DNA of 64,000 nucleotides, taken from Euclidia mi (Eukaryota > Arthropoda > Insecta > Lepidoptera > Erebidae). The notes under the pieces were generated by a model. The model saw only the letters and a program-made list of their open reading frames with translations, had not been told where the DNA came from and searched no databases. The stretch is taken from NCBI GenBank assembly GCA_944739405.2, contig OX123191.2, positions 186,001 to 250,000 of the forward strand, written 5' to 3'. Shown piece after piece: positions 20,625 through 32,635 of this stretch. Numbering within the stretch: position 1 is the stretch's first letter; the number at the start of each line of letters is the position of its first letter. Both the position numbers and the translations under genes were made by a program.

Positions 20625-23600
20625 CCGATTGCGAAATCATTACACGTGTCGGCTAACAAATGCGCACTTTATTTCGAGGAACACAATTTGCTTAGTTGCG
20701 AAGAGTTTCTTGCAATGCCAAACGAAGTAAAGCTTAAAACAGTAAATAATTTTCAATACTGCATTAATTGCATTTATAACCACAATGGAAATAAATGCCA
20801 TTCAGCAAAAAGGTGTCGCAAATGTTCTGGAAATCACCATACCATATTACACGAATGTTTTACGCAACAAAAGCCTACATCCGGTACCAAAAAGCAAATA
20901 TGTAACAAACCAACTGATAGTAAGCCTCAAAATATCGGTAACGTGCTTGCATCTCAGCATGATTTCCAGGAAATTCTTTTAGCAACTGCATTAGTTCGAG
21001 TAACATCCGCAGATAGCACGCAATTAGTTTTACGAGCCCTTATCGACCAAGGTTCGCAAATATCGTTAATTACGGAAAAAGCAGCCCAACAATTAGGTTT
21101 AAAACGCGAACAGTTTAGTGGAGTTGTGTTTGGTATCGGAGAAAAAGACAGCGACTGTAAGGGCAAGATTAACATTACATGTCAATCTATGTATACTAGC
21201 TATAAATTCAATACTGATGTTTTAATAATGAATAATCTCATAAAAAATCTGCCTAATAAGTCATTTTCTAAGCCAAATTGGTCACATTTAGAGCACATTA
21301 ACTTAGCCGACCCCGAATTCTATACCAGTCGCCCAGTAGACTTATTACTCGGTGCAGACGTTTACGCTCTTATCATGTTAGATGGCACGATAAGAGGCTC
21401 GAATACAGCTTCACCCTTAGCTCAGCAAACCCAGCTTGGGTGGATTCTTTGCGGTGGTATACAAACTTTTCACTGTAACGTTATTCAAAATAATATAGCC
21501 GATATTCAACAATTCTGGCAGATTGAGGATATTCAGGAGCAAAACGAGATGTCAACTGAAGATCAACAATGTGTTGACTATTACATTTCAACGACAAAAC
21601 GTTTGGAAAACGGTCGTTATGAGGTTAGTTTACCCATGAAAGAGCATTTTAGCGAAAGGTTAGGATCGTCCAAGGACATAGCGATAGCACAATTTAGAAA
21701 TTTAGAACGGAAATTTAGCAAGCAAGAATGTTTAGCACAGCAGTATAAGCAATTCATGAGTGAGTATGAGCAGTTAGGGCATATGAAATTAGCTACTTCT
21801 AATATTAAATCAATCGAATGCTTCTTGCCCCATCATTCGGTTCTACGAGCAGATTCATCTACTACCAAGCTTCGTGTCGTGTTTAACGCGTCCGCCAAGA
21901 CCTCCTCCGGTTATAGTCTTAATGACCTTATGCACAAGGGTCTAAATTTGCAAAAAGACCTACAAGAACTCTTGTTGAAATGGAGAATATATCGATACGC
22001 GTACACGGCTGATATAGAAAAAATGTATCGCCAAATTTTTGTCTCAGAAGAAGATCAAAAGCTCCAGCAAATCGTTTGGCGGGAAACAAATAAGCCAATA
22101 AAATGCTACCAATTGACAACAGTAACTTACGGCACAAAATCAGCTCCATTTTTAGCAATGATGTCCCTTCGACAGTTAGCGTCTGATGAGGAGCTGAGGT
22201 TTCCAAATGCAGCTAAATCTTTACGAGAAGATTTTTTTATGGACGATTATGTGTCTGGTCAGCATTGTATTCGATATGGAAAAAGCAACATAGCAGAATT
22301 AATTTCGTGTCTTAACAGTGCTGGATTTTCATTAAGAAAGTGGTCGTCAAACAACAAAATTTTCTTAGAAAATATAGCTTCATCCCAACAGAATAATCAA
22401 ACATCTTTCATCTTTAAAACTGAGTACACACCTAAAACACTGGGCTTACGATGGGACCCTGTCAAGGATGAATTCAATTTCCAGTATATTGTATCGGCAG
22501 ATCATACAAAACTAACGAAAAGATCATTACTTTCTGAAATATCGAGACTGTTTGACCCTCTGGGTTGGCTAGCTCCACTGACCACTACACTAAAGCTATT
22601 ATTTCAAAAAGTTTGGCAGGATTCAAAAGTTCAATGGAACGACGAAGTATCACTTGAAATCAGAAACGAATGGATAAAATTTACGGAAGATATCAGTTTG
22701 ATAAGTCAGATCAAAATACGACGATGGCTGAACAGCAAACGAGATGACATAATCCAATTACACGGATTCTGTGATGCATCTCTCAAAGCATACGCATGTG
22801 TTATATACGCTCGTGTCGTAACATCAAACACAGCGACAGTAGTTTTATTCGCAGCAAAATCAAGGTTGGTGCCTAATAACAAATTAGTATCACTGCCGAG
22901 ACTCGAACTATGCGCTGCAGAATTATTGTCTAGACTTATGTCCAAAGTAGTAGCAAGCATAGGAAGCAGCATGACTCATAAAATCTACGCTTGGAGTGAC
23001 TCAAAGGTCACTCTTAATTGGATACAAGGCAACCCAGACACATGGAAGCCCTTTATATCTAATAGAGTGAAGAAAATCACTAACATATTAGCAAAAGATG
23101 TTTGGCATTACGTGTCGACAAAAGAGAATCCAGCCGATCCAGCAAGCAGAGGTTTACCTATGTCTCAGTTGAAAGAAAGCGATTTGTGGTGGCGAGGACC
23201 AGCCTGGTTATCGTCTCCTGACTTTGAGCCTAAGCAAGAGCAGCGTAAATATACGACAGATCAAGAGATATGGAAACAAGTTGCAAGTGTTCAACGACAT
23301 GACCCCACAACAAGCATAATTGAGCAATTATTAAATCGACACAGTTCGTTTCTAAAAATAAATCGTATTGTAGCTTGGTTATTACGTGCACTTGCACTGA
23401 CACGTCAACAAAGGCCGTCATATATCACATTACAAGAAATGCGGCAAGCAAAATATATTATAATTAAGTACGCACAGCGTATTGAGTTTGAATCGGAGGT
23501 AAATAATTTATTAAGCGACACTAAACTGAGTTCAAATAGCAACATATTGAACTTAAATCCATTTTTAGACGAGATGGGCATATTAAAAGTCGGAGGACGT

Positions 23601-24790
23601 CTGAAAAATGCCAACATCAGCGCGGATATGAAATATCTGATTATCATTCCATACAGCGGCAGGCTAACTGAACTTTTAATACAGCAAGCACACGAACTTA
23701 CCTTCCATGGTGGATCGCGGTTGACTTTATCACTCTTATGACAAAATTATTGGATAATTAAAGGAAATCGAGCTACCAAAAAACAACTTCGTAACTGCGT
23801 TACATGCAAAAAACAAGAGCCGAAGAAACTACAGCAAATAATGGGACACCTACCTGATTTTCGATGTAATCCTGCACCGCCGTTTTACCACACCGGGGTA
23901 GATTTCACCGGATTTATTCGAGTGAAGTGCAATAAAGGTCGGGGTGTAAGAACACAAAAGGATATATTTCTCTTTTTATTTGCATGGTTACGAAAGCGGT
24001 CCATATCAAGTTAGTCTCTGACCTTAGCAGCTTATCGTTTATATCAGCTTTATGCCGTATGGCAGCAAGGCGAGGAGCCCCGAAGCACATATATTCGGAT
24101 AATGGCACCAATTTCGTGGGTGCTAATAAGATATTACAAGAGGAACAGCAACAGCTAGAGAGTATCTTTAATGATACTTTCTATAAAGAAATCACTGAAA
24201 TGAGCATACAATGGCATTGGAATTGTCCTTCTTGGCGTAGTGCTGGCGGATTATGGGAACGATCTATCCGGAGCTTGAAGCAGCATCTGAAAAGAGTGAT
24301 CGGTGATCAAGCACTAACATTTGAGGAGTACAGTACTTTGTTGTCTCAAATCGAAGCAAGTCTTAATTCGCGACCATTATGTTCAATATCCGAGGATATC
24401 AACGATATAGATTTTCTCACCCCAGCGCATTTTTTGAATAGTCGTGCCGGTCTTACTGTCATAGAGACGGCGCAGGATGCTAGAACAAGATGGTACATGG
24501 TGAGCAAAATGTTTAAAGACTTGTGGAAGCGATGGAAGGCGGAATATCTTACCCAGTTATCTGTACGTAGCAAATGGTTAAAAGCCCAAGAGAATATCAA
24601 AGTAGGCGATTTGGTAACCATTCATGACGACAATATACCCTCTGGTAAGTGGCCAGTCGGTCGGGTGGTAGAGGTCCATCCCGGAAACGACGGAGTTGTT
24701 CGGGTAGTAACCCTGAAGACCAAAAACGGCTACATGAAACGTCCAGTTTTGAAACTGTCCGTCTTGCCTATAGCAGAGAAAGAGGCAAAA
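20625..24790 (+). pseudogene. pol: BEL/Pao pol: nucleocapsid knuckles, protease, RT, RNase H, integrase; broken
   Basis: The main open part is 20625-23741. It holds gag Cys/His knuckles (CINCIYN, RCRKCSGNHH), an aspartic protease (ALIDQGSQISLI), the RT core (LRVVFNASAK, TADIEKMYRQI, FMDDYVSG), RNase H (GFCDASLKAYA, LPRLELCAAELL, WSDSKVTLNWI) and the start of integrase (HELTFHGG). One position in the first knuckle that is normally Cys appears to be Tyr. Breaks: TGA at 23739-23741, then a one-base frameshift near 23975-23985. Integrase continues in frame from 23984 with the catalytic YSDNGTNF and GGLWERS motifs. The C-terminal integrase region ends near 24790 and runs in frame into the envelope-like gene. 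Confidence 0.85.
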
Positions 24791-24835
24791 CAGCATGATC
24801 AGCAAAATAGCGGCCAGATAAAACCGCAAAAAACC

Positions 24836-27420
24836 ATGAAAAGCTACCCGCGCACTAAAAGTTGTACTACTTTATTTAGTTTAACCTTATCATTAATGTT
24901 GTTTATGAATCTCGCAACGGTTACGGAAGCATCTTACAAATTTACAACATTTGATAGCAACCAGACACTGTATTTTGATCCTCTGGGAAAAATGCAGCTG
25001 ATACGAGACGAGTGGAAAATCGTCACCTATTACGATATGGCCCCTTTCTGGCAGGGTGATGACGCGGTCTCCAAATGTTCAGAATATCTCAAGCAAACCT
25101 GCGATAAAATTAAAGAACACAATCATTGCGATATTATCATCCTACAAATACAACATGAGTTCAATGAACTACAATATTATAATCAGCTGTTGTTAAGTCA
25201 GCATCTTGGAAGGTCGAGAACTCGACGCGGATTGATAAATGCAGTCGGTGCTATATCTAACTCATTGTTTGGTATACTCGACGAGGATTTCACAGAAAAA
25301 TATAAGCGTGACATTGACCTTGTACGTAGTAACATAAACCATTTGACTCAGTTGTACAGGAATCAAACATCGGTCATAGAAGTGCAGTACAATATAGTAA
25401 AAAGAATAGAGGAGACAATAGAGAAACAACATAAGCTAATAAATAAGCATCTGAATTATTTAGACAGCGTGTCAAATACATTACAAAAGGAGATCGATGT
25501 CATGTCTGTTCAGCAAGAATTTACATTAGCTGCCTTGGCGACAACCAATATGATTCAAAACTTGAAACGAATGCAAGATACGTTTTTAGATACTTTGACT
25601 GAAATCTATCATGGCCAGATCAATCTCCATATTTTGACACCGAACCAACTTCGTTCTGAGCTGCAAATAGTGTTAAGTCAACTTTCCAAAGAATAAGCAT
25701 TACCTGTCGATAACGTTCAGCATGACCTGCACAAGATATATAGGTTACTGAAAGTCAAAGCAAGAATGACTGAAGAATATTTTATATTTGAAATTACCTT
25801 ACCTTTGATTAGCAGAGATACATTCCAGCTATATAATTCGATACCAATACCGGTTCAAATCAATGAAAGCATGATCGCTATAAATCCAATCTCTGAATAT
25901 GTAGCGATCAATCTGAGAAGAGATGCATATCTGTTAGCTAGCATTAATGAACTTCAAAGCTGTACATATCAGGAAGAAATTTACCTTTGTCATTTACGAA
26001 GACCTATCATGAGCCTAAGTCCTGACGAAAAATTCTGTGAAAAGTCAGACTCATCAACTTGTGGAATAATAAAGTCGAGCTGCGAAAATAAATGGATTTC
26101 CTTTCTACCTCTTTGAAGATTATATGTGACGATGAACTGCAAACGCGCTCGGTCAGCAAGGCCGGGTTGATTCAGTTTACTAATCAATGTATGGTAAAAG
26201 GTCGTGACGTAACATTGTACTCTTATCAACAATTAGAAAATAAGATCAAGCTCAAACTAAATATACTCGATTCGAAACTTACGCCAGTCCATCGTATAAT
26301 CAATAACTTTACGCTACCTATCCAAAATTTTGTGGAATTTGATAATGAGAACGCTCACATCAATGAGTCTCTAAAGCATCTCGATGAGCAAATAAAAACG
26401 TTGAAAGAATCAGCTCAGCAGACAGAAGGCCTGACGGTACATGATGTACATCAATACAGTATTTCGTACGGGCTATTAGCAGCAGCTTTTATAGTGTAGT
26501 TAATTACGATATTCTCATTTCATACTATATTTTGCATTCATGTTCCACACTTTCATTATAACTTTGCGGATTTGTAAAATGTGGGTAACTCGTGGTCATG
26601 GGCTAACTAATAGGTTTTCGATTGCTTTGGTTTCATAATACCGTTACTTTCTGCTTCATTCACTTCTACCATAGTTCTGACCATGTTCGCGAGTTGCCTA
26701 CATTAAAAAGACGTAAGTGGATGCTCCTGTTTCACCATATTTACTTTGGGAGGCTTACCATATGAACATCATTTACTGCTTGAGTATGATATCAATAGCT
26801 ACTAAAAATTTTACTAGTAGATGTCTACAATGTGAAACAGTTGCAGCTCCTTACAAAAATAAAATGTACCACCATTATATTTGTTTGAAAAGAGTGGCCA
26901 TGAGTTTCATTGCACGTTCTTTCTCGTGGTTCTACCTATTGCATTGCGAACGTGGCAGTAAATGTAAATGTAGAATCATTAAGTAATTAACTTAAATTTT
27001 GACGTTCATAAGCGTCACTTTGTGGCCTAGATGAATAAATGATTTTGATTTTGATTTGCAGCAGTCGCGGCGGTTCTTTGGTTCCTGTGGAGAAGGTGCA
27101 GGCGCACTAGCGCTGCGCCCCCCGCGACGCGCGCGGCGAGCGCGCCAGCGAGTGTGAGTGCGTGTTTAAATCAATCGGACCAAGGTCCAAGTGTAAGTGC
27201 GCGTGGTCCACCCCCTTCTGATAGTTCTGATCGTGTTTTTAGTGTGAGTGATGCGCGAAAACCACTGCGTTTCGTTCAAGAATCCAGTATGTGTGATAAA
27301 GTGTATGAAAGCAGCTTTTCGAAAAAGTGGTCTAGTTTACGTTTAAAAAAGCGCGATACAGCAAAATTTCCTATTCCGAAAAGACAATCTGTAATTTTTA
27401 CTACTGACTCAGCCGTTTGA
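24836..27420 (+). pseudogene. env: F-type envelope-like gene of the BEL/Pao element, broken
   Basis: ATG at 24836 is in frame with integrase. A hydrophobic signal-like segment follows (about residues 12-32). A furin-type RTRR site lies at 25217-25228, directly followed by GLINAVG and SLFG. This is the fusion-peptide layout of baculovirus-F-like and errantivirus envelopes. A long, coiled-coil-rich helical region comes next. Breaks: TAA at 25694-25696, a frameshift at about 26092-26116, and a LINE fragment (26486-27057) inserted inside the membrane anchor. The frame is continuous across that insertion's 7-bp duplication. The basic, proline-rich cytoplasmic tail ends at TGA 27418-27420. In an intact relative the product would be a membrane fusion glycoprotein. 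This copy cannot make it. Confidence 0.75.
26486..27057 (+). mobile_element. LINE B-family 3'-UTR fragment inside the envelope-like gene
   Basis: GCAGCAG occurs at 26479-26485 and again at 27058-27064. The insert is homologous to the LINE B 3' UTR but more diverged. Shared blocks include GTAAGTGGATGCTCCTGTTTC, CGAACGTGGCAGTAAATG, TTCATAAGCGTCAC and AATAAATGATTTTGATTTTG. Similarity continues upstream of the start of the 8973-9673 copy, which confirms that these blocks belong to one long UTR. Confidence 0.8.
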
Positions 27421-27590
27421 GCTCAGATTTGTTTTTGAACTAGTTTTTAAGAATTTATTGCTCCTTCATCATGTAAATCATTGATCATCTAGCGTTGTTC
27501 TAACAAACATTAGCATAGTTCATAATCACGTAACTTTCTCACCGTTTATACTCGTCTATTTACTCATCTCATCTTCTCCCCTCGGGAGCA
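27421..27590 (+). other. BEL/Pao 3' untranslated region
   Basis: Lies between the envelope-like stop and the 3' LTR. No strong polypurine tract is visible directly before the LTR; the nearest purine run is GGGAG at about 27584. Confidence 0.5.
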
Positions 27591-27753
27591 TGTTCGATGT
27601 AATACCTACTTGCAAAGCAAAGCATTTATCATCCATTAGCATTTTTACATTCCCTAGCATAATTAGTAACAGTTTTAATAGCAATAAACGTCAAAAGAGT
27701 TATCGAAGTCTTTAATTTAGCAACAGCTAACAACGTCAGCCGCGTTCCCAACA
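27591..27753 (+). repeat. 3' LTR of the BEL/Pao element (163 bp, internally deleted)
   Basis: Starts TGTTCGATG and ends CCCAACA like the 5' LTR, and is followed by the second GTTAC (27754-27758). It lacks about 102 bp present in the 5' LTR. About seven substitutions separate the shared positions. Confidence 0.85.
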
Positions 27754-27758
27754 GTTAC

Positions 27759-30700
27759 TTAAGCCAGTCTTTCCCGTCTTTAGTTTCTTTTTACTTTATC
27801 TTAAATATATCTATCTCATTCGTTACTGAACATCAATTGAACAACTACTAATTTTAATGCATGTTCAATTCTAAAATAGAAAAAGATATTGACCAAAGTG
27901 GACTAACAATGCTAGTAGATTTATAGTGCAACAACTAGAGCCGTAAATTCCAGACATGCATTGTCCTTTGTTATTGGCAAGACTGATAATATTTTCTAGC
28001 ATATAATGCAATTTTTATATTTTTTATGAGCAAATAATCTAAATTTAATAATAGATATTTTTTTGGAATTTATTTACTGGTAATAATCCTGGAATAATAG
28101 ATTACTCTTGAATAAGAATATCCGAAAATATAATTATATCAAATTATCAAAGAACGAATATTGTACCACGTCGTTTCACTCAGCAGTCCACCCACATAAT
28201 TACAATCTATGAGAGCTACCCACGTTCATCTTTACACTTTGTGCTGCAATGCTGCACTTTAGGTTGTTATGAAAGCTGTAGTGTATCTCCTTTAAGGAAA
28301 GTTTTTAAACCACGTGGATGGAATAGTTCTCAATTGAGATTAAGGTTAAAGAAAAATATTAAATATAACTTTTTGTGTCCCATTTCTTTACGTTACACTA
28401 TATGTGGATTGATTATCTAAAATCTAAAACTAAAAGCATTACTTGACTAGTCGTGAAAGATAGAGCAAAAGGAAGAGTTGAGCTACGATTGCAGAGGTCC
28501 CCGCAAGGATGAGTGATCGTTTGCTCTGACAATAAACCTGGAGTTTTGGGCTTAACCGAAGTTTGGACTTAACTGAGATAGGTATTTTTTTCTATACAGT
28601 ACTGACAACCGAACTTCCTCATTTAGCAATTAAAACAAATTTACAGCAACATGGTACATATTCTGAAAGATAGTTTAGGTCATAGACATCAGCGGTAGAT
28701 TAGTTTAAAAGTATGACAAAAGTATTATAAACACTTTGCGTTTAATACTTCACATATCATCCTAACATTTAATAAAATATGTAATTTGCTTGAAGAACAT
28801 GAGAGCGTTTTCGCGATTCAATAAACGTCTAATTCAAGATGGAGTCTCATACGAAAACACAAGTGCTTGGCGAAAACCAATTTCCTAAAATTAAAACATC
28901 GAAATAACTGACACGTATACGAGATATTTAAAATACGGAGGGTGACTTGTACAGTTCAAGGAAGTGTACATCTATAGAAAATATTTGTAGCCAACTATTC
29001 TTTTATGACGTGTCGCACTAGGAATACACTTTGTGTTGGGGCAGATTAAAATATGTGGACTCATACAAATAACAACTAGACCCGAATCAACAATTTGAGG
29101 TTCACACAAAATGTTGCCTATGTGGCGATCGAAACCACAACTTTCGATGAAGTGATACTTCATCGTTGATGTTGCCATTTAGTGGTTTAAACGGTTACCT
29201 TGCTGACAAAAAAAAACATTATTTTGACGGGTTTTAAATCCGTAGCTCCTTACTTTAAAATTTTTTGGCCTCCTTTTTACGCCTTGGGGTTTCGGCCAGT
29301 TTATAATTCATCTTAAAATAAAATAAAAACTCTAATAATACCGTTTCTAGTTAATTTATTTATATTTCGTACTATGTACATATAAAAAAAATACTATTGA
29401 CTTTGTAATAACTAAGATTTATGGAGCAGTGGCCAGAGGCTCATAAATATTATTAAACCAGTTCTGTTTTTAAAACGCAGATACCTAAAAAGAGTGCTCC
29501 AAAAAGTCAGTTTCATTTATCTTCAAATCTTAACAATATTTTTTTGTGCCATAGTTCACCAGTGTGCTTATATCGAATATTGTATGTTGCTTTCCTACTA
29601 TATAAAAATAAATAAGCTTAGTACGTCAAAGAACGGGATATAGGTATGTATACTAGAAAATATTAGTCTTGCCCAAAACAAAAAAAAATATATATAATGG
29701 ATAATATGTGAGTGCCTACCTTTTTATTGCTACGCTATAAAGAGTCATGTAATTACAATTACTGTTCCATTAACAGCGTGGTTTACCCTAATGTAGATAA
29801 CAACACATGTGGTATGCGGTTGTATCTGCTACAAGCAGATACTGCAGGCAACACTAGTTTATTGACAACAAATACGCGAGGATGGAATTATACTTGCGTC
29901 TCTGAATGTTGGGTTTAACAAACTTTGAGTTGAGGGAAGTTAAAGACCTACTTACGAGAGAGAAGTTTAGCTCGTTAAATACGCATCAGATTTTGTTCAA
30001 AATATTGTTTAGTATTTCGGTAGTACATACGACTGGTATTATATTTGACGAGATACTGCTCGCGACTTTGCCCACCATACATTTTCAACGAGTATTTTAA
30101 ACCCTTTAATCCCTTCATCTAACTCTATTTGAATGAATATTAGTTTCCCGTCCATCCCAAGGTTGCCTGTAAGAGATTGCTTAAAAGTAATAAGGCTGCC
30201 AATTGTACTGTTCTTGTTATTTTTCTTTAGATTTATAATTCTTAATTTCTTTGGCATTTGTACAATAAAGATGATTATTGTTAGCTTTTACACAAAGTGA
30301 CTGCCTGTCTGATCTTTGCAACTCAAACAACGATTTTCCATCGTTTAGGTGTTTAATTCACGTGGGTGGAGTCGCGGCTCAAGTCTAGTTAATGAAACTC
30401 GAATATAGAATGCTAATCTTGAGAATATTTACTAGATATTTTGAAGGCTTTGATATAGTAGAAAAGGTGATTTCTTCCTACAGAAAGCGGGTATTATTTA
30501 AATTTTACTTATTTATCGAAATATTCTTTTCCTGGTATTTTCAGCGTTTTTTCATTATTTCTATCGTTTTCCTGTCTAATTAGGTTGTGAAAACCTAACG
30601 GCAGCGATTTCCTAGAAAAATAATTGACTTGAGCAACTAATTAGATTACTAAGCCGATCGTGAGAACTTTAATTAAAATAATACAAGATATCATCAAAAT

Positions 30701-32189
30701 TATAAGTATGCAAAGAAGATGTCAAATATTTAATTCTGCATAAGCAAAATATTAATGCCTTTGATGGCTACGCACACGTTTCTCTTTCCTGTTTTAAGTC
30801 TATATTTTTATTTAAAACATCACAATTAAATCCAGATATTTATTTCTGTAGTTACTTTACAAATGACATAATATAGGTCAAACATTAAAAAATCAGAATT
30901 TTGGACGTTGGACCTATGATCACTTGTTAGCCAGGTAATGGGCTGGGTACATATCCACGAGAAATTAAGCTTTTTACAATGTTATACAGACATTATAACT
31001 AAGTTTGATAACAAGTATGATAACAAATGAAATTGCGTCTACTAATCTTAAAGTAAGTTTTTAAATAAACATTCATTTACAATTTACTATTTCATTTAAA
31101 TCATCTCCACTTATTAAGTGTTCGTTATACAATAAAAGCAGGTACTGTAGATGTAAATAATCAAAAAAGAATCACCTGGCAGACGTAAATCACGTCACAG
31201 TCCGAAATGAATAACTCGTAAAATAAGAATACGGGCAATTATAAACAGCTCAGAGAAATTGCGTCCCACCTAACAACCGGCCAAACCCGACTTGAACAAA
31301 ATCTACTAAATTGGTCTGCTTCAAGGGAATGCAACGTTGCATCGATCAGGAATACCAAAACTATCGACGTACAACATAATTTCAACTCTAAGTATAAAAC
31401 TTGAAGTTGATTTTTCAGTTGAATAGTTTGGCTAAAATTCTGGTGTAATTTTCGTTGTGCAACTACTTTGAATCTTTAGATACTTTATGCACGTACACAG
31501 AATAATGTACTGTATAAGTAAGCGCTCGTACTTTAATTAATTTTACTACTAAGGATTTTCTTAGAGGATTACTTCGAAAGCGTTTATGATTCAAGTTTGT
31601 GGTAAATTTATATTTGAAGTACCTTACTACTTTTTGTAGAACGATATATTACTTATACAGGAAGGAGATAAAGGAATATTAATTATATCTTAAAACAAAT
31701 CAAGTTATACATATAATGCTATGTGTCTCTTGTTTAATGTATAGAAAGATAGAGATAATAATTATACACATCGATGTTTTTATTGGCGTAAGACATCACA
31801 CCAATAATTACTTAATCAAGCTATGCAGCTTAATGTCTTCGATCATATGGTACCAGTTGCTGCAGCGATGACAATTCGTTCGTCAGACGTTTCCTGCTGG
31901 CCAATCCATGTCAATTCAAATAAAAGTGAAGCAAATTCGTCATATCATAACATGCAGTTTCATGCATATGAAAAGAACGTGCATTTATTCATATTTTACG
32001 TAGGTGGGCGGACTTATACATAAAATATTAACAATATTTTATTGCTTATGAATTCTTTATGAGAATATGTGTAACTGTTGAATCTGATCTGCAACTTGGA
32101 ACTAAATAAAGATACGTATTAATTGGCTCGTATCGGATGAAGCAGCAAGGACAGGTATAACGCAAAGTGGACTGACGTTCTGGCTTTAA
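27759..32189. other. Unassigned AT-rich sequence
   Basis: About 4.4 kb with no supported gene. ORFs of 62-72 codons (28972-29178, 29712-29918, 30392-30583, 31823-32023) show no recognisable domain or splice-consistent neighbours. Confidence 0.45.
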
Positions 32190-32297
32190 GATCGTGGGAA
32201 GCGGTTGGATGCGGGCGTCTCAAGATTGGTCTGTGTGGAGCCATGGGGAAAGCCTATGTCTAGCAGTGGATGTCTCGAGGCTGAAATGATGATGATT
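32190..32297 (+). mobile_element. RTE-like LINE 3' end fragment
   Basis: GTGGGAAGCGGTTGGATGCGG, then AAGCCTATGTCTAGCAGTGGA, and a (GAT)n-type end. The frame reads AYV-stop-QW, a one-stop variant of the AYVQQW ending that I associate with RTE-clade LINEs in Lepidoptera. A similar fragment lies at 40325-40415. Confidence 0.55.
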
Positions 32298-32635
32298 AAT
32301 TGCAAGTTTCACTCTTAGAGCTAAATCTGAGCCGATGTTCTATACATATCTTATTTTAGAATTTATTTCCAATTACTTGCATGTCTTCAATAATATACCT
32401 ACTATTTAAAATACATAATATCCAAAATCCAATAGCGTAGGACTTGGAACTAGTCCAGCCAACGAGTTTTGTTGGGCGAATGGACGTCGTAACTAAGTCA
32501 AGTGAACTCATTTACTTCATCGACTTTGAAAATCGAGGTATTGGCCGGTAGTAAAAGTTACGGATATAAGTAATGCTTGGAGAAGATAGACATGATATTC
32601 GTTGGGGTTGGAGATATTTTATGACAAAATTAATT

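Larger units (their letters stand above)
12528..27753 (+). mobile_element. BEL/Pao LTR retroelement with envelope-like gene, multiply nested and inactive
   Basis: Bounded by TG...CA LTRs (12528-12792 and 27591-27753) and by a GTTAC duplication. Internal order is primer site, gag, protease, RT, RNase H, integrase, then an F-type envelope-like gene, which is the layout of env-bearing BEL elements such as Drosophila roo. Later insertions are LINE A (13172-14600), a SINE (15496-15645), LINE B (16045-20555) and a LINE fragment (26486-27057). Taking these out leaves about 8.5 kb. The LTRs differ at about seven of about 162 shared positions, and the 3' LTR lacks about 102 bp found in the 5' LTR. All three genes carry stops or frameshifts, so this copy is a relic. 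Confidence 0.9.

Noticed and set aside
27759..32189. Possible host exons in the 4.4-kb unassigned stretch
   Set aside because: No frame longer than about 70 codons, no recognisable domain and no convincing paired splice sites.
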